A stretch of 64,000 bases of DNA from Persicimonas caeni (GTDB taxonomy: Bacteria > Myxococcota_A > Bradymonadia > Bradymonadales > Bradymonadaceae): positions 5,855,074 through 5,919,073 of the forward strand of contig NZ_CP041186.1 in NCBI RefSeq assembly GCF_006517175.1, written 5' to 3'. The position numbers and the translations under genes are program-made. Positions 35,770 to 43,789 of the stretch are shown piece by piece (the stretch's first letter is position 1; each line of letters starts with the position of its first letter). The notes beneath the pieces were generated by a model. The model was not told where the DNA came from. It was given only the letters and a program-made list of their open reading frames with translations, and made no database searches.

Positions 35770-37179
35770 ATGACGACTCAAACAACCAATAGAGAGCAGG
35801 AAGTGCTCGACCACCCCTCCGACAATGCTGAGGGAGAATCTGGAGCCACGCTGACATTGGATACGGACTACGAATTGCCAGTGGTGCTCGTCGTCGATGA
35901 CGAGCCTCAGATCCTCAAAGCACTGCGACGATTGCTCGCCGGGGTCGACTGTGAGGTGCGCACAGCCAGCAACGGGACCGAGGCGATCGAGGTTCTCGAC
36001 TCGGAGACCGTGGCGGTGCTCATCTCTGATCAGCGTATGCCCGGGTTGAGCGGCGTGGCGCTGCTCAACTATGCGATGAAGAACCACCCCAACACCGTGC
36101 GCATCATGCTGACGGGGAACGGGGACTGGGAGACGGCGATGGAGGCGATCAACCTGGGCCAGGTGTTTCGCTTCGTGGCCAAGCCTTGGGATCACGACCA
36201 GTTCGTGCGCATCATCGAAGATGCGATCGGCCAAAACGAGTTGCTCCACTCCAAAAAGCGTTACGAGAAGCATATTCGTCAGCAGAACGCGCAGCTGCGC
36301 GAGCTCAACGACGAACTCGAAGCGCGAGTCCAACAGCGAACCCGCGAGGTGACCCAGCGCAACGAGGAGATCAGCCGGCTGTACGAGGAGCTCGAGGGCA
36401 GCTTCAACTCGACCATTCGCGCGATGCTGTCGATCATGGAGATCGGCGACATTCACATCGTCGGCCACTGTCGCAGCACCGCCGAGCGGGTGCGCAAGTT
36501 CGGCAAGCACCTGGAGCTCGACGACGAGCGTTTGCGCCATCTCGAGCGCGCCGCGCTGCTGCATTGGGTTGGCTTGATCAATGCCCCTCCGGCGATGTTC
36601 CGAAAACCGGTCAGCGACTACGATGCCGAAGAGTTGGCGACTTGGGAGTTCCACCCCACGCTAGGCCAGCAGGCCGTCGCGCGAGTTCCCGCACTCGACC
36701 CGGCCGGCAAGATCATCGTGAATTATCTACGCCGCTACGACGATCCCGCCTTCAAAGCCGATGACGGCAATTTCGATGCCGAGTTGATCGAATCTTGCTA
36801 CTTCTTGAATCTCTGCAGCACCTTCGAGCGCACCCGTCGCCTCGAGCAGGAGGTCGAAGGCTTGAGCCGTGGCGCTGCCGCCGAGTGCGGACTCGCCCGG
36901 CTCCAGGCCGGCAAGGGCACCGAATTTGCGCCGAGTTTGGTCGACAAGTTCTGCTCGATGATTGCAGTGGAGTCCGGTTCCATCGAGCTGGAGCGGCAGG
37001 TGCAGCTCGACGAGCTCGAGGAGGGCATGGTCTTGTCTCGCCCCATCGAAACTGCCCAGGGCGTGCCGGTCGCACCACGCGATGTGGTGGTGACTCCCGA
37101 ACTCGTCGATCGCCTCGAGCGTTTCTGCGATTCGAAGGGACTCGGCCCCATCTTCGTGCGCTCGGTGTCACGCGGCTGA
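35770..37179 (+). CDS. Response regulator with coiled coil and degenerate HD-GYP domain
   Basis: 469 aa. A receiver domain (about 38-155) has LVVDDEPQIL, the phospho-acceptor Asp in VLISDQRMPG, MLTGNG and FVAKPW. A coiled coil (about 165-215) leads to an HD-GYP-like domain (about 220-370). The catalytic signatures are lost: LLHDIGK is LLHWVGL and HHExxDGxGYP is NYLRRYDDPAF, so c-di-GMP hydrolysis is unlikely; a binding or scaffolding output is inferred. A conserved C-terminal beta-rich piece follows (LDELEEGMVLSRPI), common after HD-GYP domains. No partner histidine kinase is adjacent. Confidence 0.85.
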   Translation: MTTQTTNREQEVLDHPSDNAEGESGATLTLDTDYELPVVLVVDDEPQILKALRRLLAGVDCEVRTASNGTEAIEVLDSETVAVLISDQRMPGLSGVALLNYAMKNHPNTVRIMLTGNGDWETAMEAINLGQVFRFVAKPWDHDQFVRIIEDAIGQNELLHSKKRYEKHIRQQNAQLRELNDELEARVQQRTREVTQRNEEISRLYEELEGSFNSTIRAMLSIMEIGDIHIVGHCRSTAERVRKFGKHLELDDERLRHLERAALLHWVGLINAPPAMFRKPVSDYDAEELATWEFHPTLGQQAVARVPALDPAGKIIVNYLRRYDDPAFKADDGNFDAELIESCYFLNLCSTFERTRRLEQEVEGLSRGAAAECGLARLQAGKGTEFAPSLVDKFCSMIAVESGSIELERQVQLDELEEGMVLSRPIETAQGVPVAPRDVVVTPELVDRLERFCDSKGLGPIFVRSVSRG

Positions 37180-37284
37180 CATCGCGGCGTCGCCCCACCG
37201 ACACCTTCATCTTCGCTCGCACCTCGTGTAAACTGGCGTCGTCTTCGACACACCACCTAACTCGAGGCGCAAACGAGGTGTTCG

Positions 37285-40005
37285 ATGTGTACGCTGGGGC
37301 GCAGGGCAGTCCTGTTGCTGACAGGGGCGACATTGATCTGGACCCATCAGGGTCTGGCGCAAACCTCTGTCGGGACGCCGACAACGCTTCCGCCCTCGGC
37401 TGAGCGCACCGCCACCTTCGACAAACCTGTCGGCCCCAACATCGATCCCATGCTGGCGCTGCTCGAGCGCGTCTCTCGAAGAGATGTCTCCGAGCATTCG
37501 CTGTTTGCCTCCCGGACGAGCTTTGACGAGCAGGGCGTGGCCGTCTCGCTGCGCTTCGCCAGCCCTCCCTCACAAGCCGAGCTCGACCGCCTCGAGCGAC
37601 TGGGCGTGCAGATCCAGCGAAACCCTAAAGGAGGGGCGTGTCGACTGGCCACGATTTGTCGGGCGTGGAGCCCGTGGCGAGCGCTGCGCGCGCTGTCGGG
37701 TGAGCAAAATATCCGGCGCGTCGAGGCGCTGTGGCAGCCGATGTTACAGTCGCCGCTGGAGGTCACCTCCGAGCTCGTCGGCGCTCGATACGCTCACTTT
37801 TCTCCCCAATTCCAAGCAGATGGCGCCAGTACCACGATTGCGCTTATCGACACCGGCGTTGATGTGCTCCATCCGGCCTTTTTTCGTGCCGATGGTGGCC
37901 TTTATGCGTGGATCGACACCAATCAAAACGGAGCGTTCGACCCGGGCGTCGACGCGGTGGACCTCGACGGTGACGGCGAGGCTTCTTTCAACGAGAAGCT
38001 TCGCGTGCTCGACGCGACCACCGTGGTCGATTTCTCGGCCTCCGAGTTCGAGAACGATGATGGGGTGCTCCAGCCGGCGCGCGATTGGCTGTACGCCGAC
38101 ATGAACGGTGACCGCGTGCGCAACGTGGGCTTCGACGCGGGGTTCAATGAGGAGACGCCGGCATACGGCGAGGCGATCTTCGTCGCCGATGACGCCAACC
38201 GCGACGGCGTGCTCTCACCGGACGAAAAGCTCGTGCGCCTCGCATCGTCGAAGATCGCCAAGCTCGTGACCGAAGATGGCGTGTACCTTCGCGGTCAGAA
38301 CCTCATCGAGGCGGGCTCGGCGCGCGCGAGCACGTTTTTCCACGGCAGCGGATCGGCGGGCATCTTGGTAGGTGGGCAGTTGGGTTACCACGACCGCGTC
38401 GGTGTGGCGCCGCGAGCCGACTTGCACGTGTATGGGCTGGGGGCGACGCTGGTGGACGATTCGGCGCTGCCGCTGGCCTATCTCGAGGCGGCGGTCGAGG
38501 ACGGCGCCGACGTGATCTTGCACGAGTGGACGAACGCGTTCACCCAGCCGTTAGACGGGTCGACGAACTTCGAGGCGGCCATGGGCCGAGCTCGAGAGGC
38601 GTCGGTCGTCCAGGTCACGCCGGCGGGCAACCTCAACCTATCGGGCAAGCACGCGCAGCGGTCGGTCGATCCCGGTGATTCGTTGGTGCTCGATTTTTTG
38701 GTCGACGAAGGATTCGAGGCTGACGGTGAAGTGCTTCCGTACAACAGCATCTTCGGGAGCATTCAGTGGCGCGGCGAGCACGAGTTGTCGTTGACCGTGG
38801 TGTCCCCTTCGGCCGGCCGGGCCGAACTCGGCACGGACGTCGACGCGGCGACGATTGGCTCGGCGCGCATCGACGTCGTCCGCCAGAGGACCACGCGTGG
38901 GACCAGCGTGGTGCAATTCTTCCTCGAGAGCACGGACGTTCAGACCCCCTTGGAGACAGGCGCGTGGAGCTTCGAGTTGGCGGGCGCCACCCAGAGCGAC
39001 ACCATTTACGGCCGCATTACGGACGAATACTCGAACTGGCGCCCGGGCGTGGTCTGGAAGACGCCCTCGCCGGATACCTCCACTTTGGCGTTCCCTGCGA
39101 CCGCAGACGCCGCGTTGGCCGTGGCGGCGTTCGCCGGGCGTCGCGCGACGCCGATGGAGGGAGGCGCTCAGGTCGGAGAATTGCGCGACTTTTCGGGGCG
39201 CGGACCCCGGATCGACGGCAAGCAAGCCATCGACATCAGCGCGCCCGATGATCCGTTCGTGCCACTGGGCGCCACCAACGCGGTGCTCGAAGCCGGCTGG
39301 GGGCGAAGTTGGTTTACGCCTTTCGGTGGGACCAGCGGGGCCTCGCCACACGTCGCCGCCAGCGTCGCGCTGCTTCGACAGCAGCACCCCGACTGGAACG
39401 CCGGCCAGCTCGAGGAGCGCCTCTTGGTCACCGCGCAAACCGACGGTCTGCAGCCGTCGGTCGATTCCCTTCCCGACCCGGGATGGGGACACGGAAAGCT
39501 CGATCTGTACCGTGCGTTGTTCGGTGAAGCTCCTGCTGCCAACGTGGCGCCGGAGGCCGTCTTGGAGGGCGTCGAGCGTGGCAACTACGTCAAGTGGGAT
39601 GCCTCACAAAGCCGCGACCCCGATGGAGACCGCCTCGAGTATCGCTTCGACGTCGACTACGACGGCATCTGGGAGACGGATTGGACCACACAGGCGACGT
39701 ACCGAGCCGACGGCTCGCCGGATATTCCTCTCTGGGCCCGCGTCGAGGTGCGCGACGTCCACGGTGCGCGCCGCGGAGCCACTCGGCAGCTCGAAGGTAG
39801 CACCGGAGGTGGTGGCAGCGGTGCCGAAAGCACCGACGCGGCCGCCGTGCCCGATGCCGGAGACGTCGCCGATGCCGGCCTCGAAAACCCCTCCGACTCG
39901 TGTTGTACCGCCGCCCCCGGCTCACGCCTTCCGGCGCCCATCCATCTTCTGGTCGGCCTCGGCCTGGTGGTCGCCTGGCGCCGACGTGCTCGCCAGACGA
40001 AATGA
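37285..40005 (+). CDS. Secreted subtilisin-like protease with Ca-binding inserts and MYXO-CTERM-like tail
   Basis: 906 aa. Signal peptide at residues 1-25. The S8 catalytic triad is Asp189 (IALIDTGVD), His353 (FFHGSGSAGILVGG) and Ser684 (GTSGASPHVAASVALL). Between Asp and His are EF-hand/dockerin-like loops (DTNQNGAFDPG, DLDGDGEASFNEK, DANRDGVLSPDEK). Before the C-terminus is a PKD-like segment (DASQSRDPDGDRLEYRFDVDYDG). The tail has SCCTAAPGS, a hydrophobic helix and RRRARQTK, the layout of a MYXO-CTERM sorting signal. GAGGTG precedes the ATG at 37285. Probably cell-surface anchored or released; a role in predation or nutrient scavenging is inference. Confidence 0.9.
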   Translation: MCTLGRRAVLLLTGATLIWTHQGLAQTSVGTPTTLPPSAERTATFDKPVGPNIDPMLALLERVSRRDVSEHSLFASRTSFDEQGVAVSLRFASPPSQAELDRLERLGVQIQRNPKGGACRLATICRAWSPWRALRALSGEQNIRRVEALWQPMLQSPLEVTSELVGARYAHFSPQFQADGASTTIALIDTGVDVLHPAFFRADGGLYAWIDTNQNGAFDPGVDAVDLDGDGEASFNEKLRVLDATTVVDFSASEFENDDGVLQPARDWLYADMNGDRVRNVGFDAGFNEETPAYGEAIFVADDANRDGVLSPDEKLVRLASSKIAKLVTEDGVYLRGQNLIEAGSARASTFFHGSGSAGILVGGQLGYHDRVGVAPRADLHVYGLGATLVDDSALPLAYLEAAVEDGADVILHEWTNAFTQPLDGSTNFEAAMGRAREASVVQVTPAGNLNLSGKHAQRSVDPGDSLVLDFLVDEGFEADGEVLPYNSIFGSIQWRGEHELSLTVVSPSAGRAELGTDVDAATIGSARIDVVRQRTTRGTSVVQFFLESTDVQTPLETGAWSFELAGATQSDTIYGRITDEYSNWRPGVVWKTPSPDTSTLAFPATADAALAVAAFAGRRATPMEGGAQVGELRDFSGRGPRIDGKQAIDISAPDDPFVPLGATNAVLEAGWGRSWFTPFGGTSGASPHVAASVALLRQQHPDWNAGQLEERLLVTAQTDGLQPSVDSLPDPGWGHGKLDLYRALFGEAPAANVAPEAVLEGVERGNYVKWDASQSRDPDGDRLEYRFDVDYDGIWETDWTTQATYRADGSPDIPLWARVEVRDVHGARRGATRQLEGSTGGGGSGAESTDAAAVPDAGDVADAGLENPSDSCCTAAPGSRLPAPIHLLVGLGLVVAWRRRARQTK

Positions 40006-40103
40006 GTTGACGTTCAGTGTCGTTTCAGATGTGGGCCGCCGACGTGCGGTGCAAATGACGCCTGCGAATCGTCCGGGGACTTTGATAGACTGCGCACGAC
40101 GCA

Positions 40104-40535
40104 ATGAGTCGCCTGCATCACCCGAACATGGACGTTCCAACACCGATGGATTTGACGCACAAAATTGTTCGACGTCTTTTGCGAGACGACGAAGTCGGCT
40201 TCAGCCGCAACCAGAACTTCGAGGCCTACGAAGACCCTCGAGTCAAGCGCGCGGTGCGCATTTTTAGGCACCTGCGAAGTGTCGAGGAAGATCTGTTGGA
40301 GGTCGAACCGGGCGGCGCCGTCGAACTCGACACCATCGAGCGTGACGAGGGTCGCGTGGTCGTGCGTTTGGTCTTCGGTGACGGCGGCGGACATCGCGTC
40401 AGCTTCTTGACGCCGTCTGAGTGGGAGCTGTTGCTCGAAAATGATCGCGTCACCGATATCTTGCGCGGTTTGCTCGACCGCGCTACCAAAGAGGCACGCG
40501 AAACCATCGAGTCGATGATGCCACCTGCCAATTAG
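40104..40535 (+). CDS. Hypothetical small cytoplasmic protein
   Basis: 143 aa without signal peptide or membrane segment. It is charged and mixed alpha/beta (KIVRRLLRDDEVGFSRNQNFEAYEDPRVKRAVRIFRHLRSVEEDL, then RVVVRLVFGDGGGHRVSFLTPSEWELLL). Not assigned to a family. Internal starts at 40128 (MDVP) and 40146 are equally plausible since 40104 has no clear ribosome site. Followed closely by a small lipoprotein gene on the same strand. Confidence 0.6.
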   Translation: MSRLHHPNMDVPTPMDLTHKIVRRLLRDDEVGFSRNQNFEAYEDPRVKRAVRIFRHLRSVEEDLLEVEPGGAVELDTIERDEGRVVVRLVFGDGGGHRVSFLTPSEWELLLENDRVTDILRGLLDRATKEARETIESMMPPAN

Positions 40536-40578
40536 TGGATACCCAAGTCAATTCGTGGACACCCAAGTGAGGATGATG

Positions 40579-41064
40579 ATGGCTTTTGATTTGCTGTCGA
40601 GACGCTTCCTGCTCACCGCCCTGTTGGTGACCCTCTGCAGCGTGGGCTTGGTCGCCTGTGCGGGGCAGCAGAAGGTTCCCAAGGCTCAACCAATGCCCGC
40701 CGGCAAGAACTTCACCGGCGTGTGGTACTCCCCCCAATTCGAGCACATGCACCTTCGCCAAACCGGCGATAAGGTCAGCGGAATCTTCACTTACGAAGAG
40801 GGCGGCACCATCGAAGGCGAGGTCGATGGGAACCTGCTCGTGTTCAAGTGGATCGAGCCGGGCAGCAAGGAGAAGGCCAAGCGCACCATGAAAGGGCGCG
40901 GGTATCTGCAGCTCGTCCAAGACGGCGAGATGACCAAGCTCAAAGGCGAATGGGGTTATAACGAGCAGGCCACTGGTGGTGGCCCGTGGACGGCCGAATG
41001 GGTCCGCGAGCTCGAGCCCGAAGACCCGCTGACGCTCGAAGATTTGGAAGCGCAGCGCGATTAG
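40579..41064 (+). CDS. Small lipoprotein of unknown function
   Basis: 161 aa. Signal peptide (SRRFLLTALLVTLCSVGLVAC) with lipobox. The mature part is a beta-rich fold (NFTGVWYSPQFEHMHLRQTGDKVSGIFTYEEGGTIEGEVDGNLLVFKW) of the lipocalin-like or META-like type often seen in envelope lipoproteins. Of three consecutive ATG codons the last (40579) is best placed, 6 nt after GAGG. Ends 47 bp before the TldD-like gene; probably one transcript. Confidence 0.7.
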   Translation: MAFDLLSRRFLLTALLVTLCSVGLVACAGQQKVPKAQPMPAGKNFTGVWYSPQFEHMHLRQTGDKVSGIFTYEEGGTIEGEVDGNLLVFKWIEPGSKEKAKRTMKGRGYLQLVQDGEMTKLKGEWGYNEQATGGGPWTAEWVRELEPEDPLTLEDLEAQRD

Positions 41065-41111
41065 ACGCGGCTTCGACCAAGCTGCCCAACACCCCTAGAG
41101 GACTCCGACAT

Positions 41112-42929
41112 ATGAAGAAGTTTTCGCGAAGCTGGCGCGACCTGCGAATCGTTGTCTTGGCGCTGGCTGTCACGGTTGGCTGTGCTGCCACGCCCACGCG
41201 CGCCGATGGAGGCGCGGATGGGGCCGATTCTTCCCAGGGGCCGCAGCAACGTGCGGTCATCGTCGACGCGATGAAGGCCGAATTGGAGCGCTCCTCCAAG
41301 AAGCTGAAGCTCGACGACTACGAAGCGCCGTATTTCATCGCCTACAAAGTCGAGGACTCCGAGTCGAAGTCGGTGGGGGGCAAGTTCGGCGCGATCGTGA
41401 CTGACGACGATTCGCGTAGCCGCACCGCCTACGTGGAGGTGCGCGTCGGTGATTACCAATTCGACAACTACGCTAACGTCGCCACCGAGAACTATCGCTT
41501 CTCGGAGTACGCCGCCGACCGCACGCTTCCCCTGGAGGCCGACCCCACTGCCATTCGGGGCGCGCTGTGGCTGCTGACCGATGAAACCTACAAAAAGGCG
41601 CTGAGCAGCTACTTGTCCAAAAAGGGCGGGGCGGTCTTCGAGACCAAAGAGAAGATGGAGACGCCCAGCTTCTCCAAAGAAGAGCCGTCGACCTACAAGG
41701 GCGACATCGCCGCGTTGGAGTTCGACGAGGCGAAGTGGCGAAAGGCGATCAAGAGCGTCACCAAGTCGATCCTCGACGCCGACGGATTGCTCGACGCCGA
41801 CATGAGCGTGAGCGCCCGGCGCACCGTCACCTACTTCGTCAACACGGAGGGCTCGACGGTCGTGCAAGACAGCGTCATTTACTCCATCCAACTGCAGAGT
41901 TGGGCCCGCGCCGACGACGGAATGATGCTCGAGAATGCGCGCTCGTTCTACGCGCGCACTCCCGACAAACTGCCCGAGATTTCCACGGTTCGTGCCGAAG
42001 CCAAGGAGATGGTCGCCGAGCTCGAGCAGCTGCGAAAGGCGCCTGCGCTCGATCCGTACACCGGTCCGGCGATCTTGTTGCCCGAGGCCAGCGGCGTGCT
42101 CTTCCACGAGGCGATCGGCCACCGCCTCGAAGGTGAGCGTCAGCGCGACCAGGAAGAGGGCCGTACCTTCAAGGGGCGCGTGGGCGAGGAAGTCATCCCG
42201 ACTTTCCTGTCGGTCTATGACGACCCGACCCTGTCGAATTGGAATGACACTCAGCTCAACGGCTACTACAAATTCGACGACGAGGGGATCCCGGCCGAGC
42301 GTGTCGAGCTGGTCGAAGATGGCGTCTTGCGAAGCTTCCTCAAGAGTCGCACGCCCATCGAAGGCTCGCTCGAGTCGAACGGCCACGGACGCGCTCAGGG
42401 CATTCAAAAGCCGATGGCGCGCATGGGCAACCTCATCGTCAAAGCCGACCCGAAGAAGGCCGTGTCGTACGACGAGCTCAAAAAGCGGCTGTTGGCCGAG
42501 GTCAAAAAGCAGAAGAAGCCCTTTGGGCTGATCATCCGCGATATCTCGGGTGGATCGACCAACACGTCGGGCTACGGCTACCAGGCCTTCAAGGGGTCGA
42601 CCCGCCTCGTCTACAAGGTCGACCCGGAGACCGGCAAGGAGACGCTGGTTCGTGGCGTCGAGGTGGTGGGTACGCCTCTGACGGCGATCAACAAGATCGT
42701 CGCTGCCAGCAAGGATACCGGTGTGTTCAACGGTTATTGCGGCGCCGAGAGCGGGTATGTGCCGGTGTCGGCGGTGGCGCCGGCGCTTTTGACCACCGAG
42801 GTCGAGTTGCAGCGCACTCAGCAGTCTAAAGAGCGCTCTCCGCTGTTGCCGGCGCCGTGGAAGGCGGGCGAGGAGGAGGCAAAGAGTGACGGAGTGAAAG
42901 AGAAAGAGAGTGAAGCAGTGAAAGAGTAA
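41112..42929 (+). CDS. TldD/PmbA-family metalloprotease, exported lipoprotein form
   Basis: 605 aa. The metal-binding signature is LFHEAIGHRLEGERQ, followed by a typical TldD body (FDDEGIPAERVELVEDGVL, RAQGIQKPMARMGNLIV, IIRDISGGSTNTSGYGYQAFKGS). Unlike cytosolic E. coli TldD it has an N-terminal signal (LRIVVLALAVTVGC) with a lipobox, so it probably acts in the periplasm. A TldE partner is not adjacent. The last roughly 15 residues (SDGVKEKESEAVKE) are encoded by the first units of the 16-bp repeat array and are not part of the enzyme core. Start at 41112 follows GAGG. Confidence 0.88.
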   Translation: MKKFSRSWRDLRIVVLALAVTVGCAATPTRADGGADGADSSQGPQQRAVIVDAMKAELERSSKKLKLDDYEAPYFIAYKVEDSESKSVGGKFGAIVTDDDSRSRTAYVEVRVGDYQFDNYANVATENYRFSEYAADRTLPLEADPTAIRGALWLLTDETYKKALSSYLSKKGGAVFETKEKMETPSFSKEEPSTYKGDIAALEFDEAKWRKAIKSVTKSILDADGLLDADMSVSARRTVTYFVNTEGSTVVQDSVIYSIQLQSWARADDGMMLENARSFYARTPDKLPEISTVRAEAKEMVAELEQLRKAPALDPYTGPAILLPEASGVLFHEAIGHRLEGERQRDQEEGRTFKGRVGEEVIPTFLSVYDDPTLSNWNDTQLNGYYKFDDEGIPAERVELVEDGVLRSFLKSRTPIEGSLESNGHGRAQGIQKPMARMGNLIVKADPKKAVSYDELKKRLLAEVKKQKKPFGLIIRDISGGSTNTSGYGYQAFKGSTRLVYKVDPETGKETLVRGVEVVGTPLTAINKIVAASKDTGVFNGYCGAESGYVPVSAVAPALLTTEVELQRTQQSKERSPLLPAPWKAGEEEAKSDGVKEKESEAVKE

Positions 42930-43180
42930 AGGAGTGAAGAAGTAAAGGGGTGAAGATGTAAAGGGGTGAAGAAGTAAAGGGGTGAAGAAGTAAAGGGGTG
43001 AAGAAGTAAAGGGGTGAAGAAGTAAAAGAGTGAAGAAGTAAAAGAGTGAAGAAGTAAAGGGGTGAAGAAGTAAAGGAGTGAAAAAGTAAAAGAGAGAAGA
43101 AGTAAGAGAGTGAAGAAGTAAGAGAGTGAAGAAGTAAAGGAGTGAAGAAGTAAAAGAGTGAAGAAGTGGAAGAGTAGAAA
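42884..43180. repeat. 16-bp minisatellite (GTAAAGGGGTGAAGAA), about 17-18 copies
   Basis: Near-perfect tandem units of GTAAAGRRGTGAAGAA, themselves close to an 8-bp half-period, form an almost pure purine strand. The first copies encode the end of the TldD-like protein. The array runs right up to a terminator. Units vary by A/G transitions. Confidence 0.93.
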
Positions 43181-43184
43181 CGTA

Positions 43185-43220
43185 AGAAAGCCCGGCAGGC
43201 GGTCGCCTGCCGGGCTTTCT
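43185..43220. terminator. Perfect 16-bp stem bidirectional terminator
   Basis: AGAAAGCCCGGCAGGC (43185-43200), loop GGTC, then the exact complement (43205-43220). It ends transcripts from the TldD-like gene and from the convergent cupredoxin-like gene. Confidence 0.88.
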
Positions 43221-43239
43221 GCGTCGAACGAGTGTGAGC

Positions 43240-43617
43240 TTACTCGACGACGATCGTCATCTTCATCGGACGGCTGGCGAAGCGGTTGCTCACGGCAAAC
43301 TCGCCGGTGGTCTCGAAGGTGTGCGAGAAGCTCTCACCGGCAGCCAGGTTCTGGTCGATGTTGAGCTGCGGGATGTTGACGTTGTGGCGATCCGGGTCCT
43401 TGTTGGTGAACTGAACCGTGGTGCCCGTCGGGATCGTCAGGGTGTTGGGGTTGAAGCGGTACTGGTAGAGCACGACTTCTTTGGCCTCGGCCTCAGCCGG
43501 TTTTTCCTTGGCGGCCTCGTCTTCCTTCTTGGCTTCCTCTCCACCACCGCAGGCGGTGAGACCGAGCGTCAGGAAGGCGGCGAGCAGGCTGAAAATCAAC
43601 ATCTTGGTAGTGCGCAT
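43240..43617 (-). CDS. Cupredoxin-like lipoprotein lacking the copper cysteine
   Basis: 125 aa. Lipoprotein signal (MLIFSLLAAFLTLGLTAC), a Glu/Lys/Ala-rich linker, then a plastocyanin-like beta fold: YRFNPNTLTIPTGTTVQFTNKDPDRHNVNIP (first His ligand present) and GESFSHTFETTGEFAVSNRFASRPMKMTIVVE. Where plastocyanins have C-x2-4-H-x-x-M, this protein has Ser and Arg (VSNRFASRPM), so a type 1 copper site seems lost. Periplasmic binding or structural role inferred. Start ATG 43617. Confidence 0.75.
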   Translation of the reverse strand: MRTTKMLIFSLLAAFLTLGLTACGGGEEAKKEDEAAKEKPAEAEAKEVVLYQYRFNPNTLTIPTGTTVQFTNKDPDRHNVNIPQLNIDQNLAAGESFSHTFETTGEFAVSNRFASRPMKMTIVVE

Positions 43618-43789
43618 TTACAATCCTCCAGTAGTCATTCAGTCACTAGGTCCCGCGTGCTTCTCACGAATGGGGGTGTAGCGGGCTCAGATGGTACGGC
43701 GTATACTTCGTTGCCGCTAGCCTAGACGACAAGATGCGCCTTGTAAAAGCGTCTGCGCAAAATGATTGGTCGGTTGGCTGCGAGTTGGT

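Noticed and set aside
42884-43180. CRISPR array
   Set aside because: Units are contiguous 16-bp repeats without unique spacers, and no cas gene is present.
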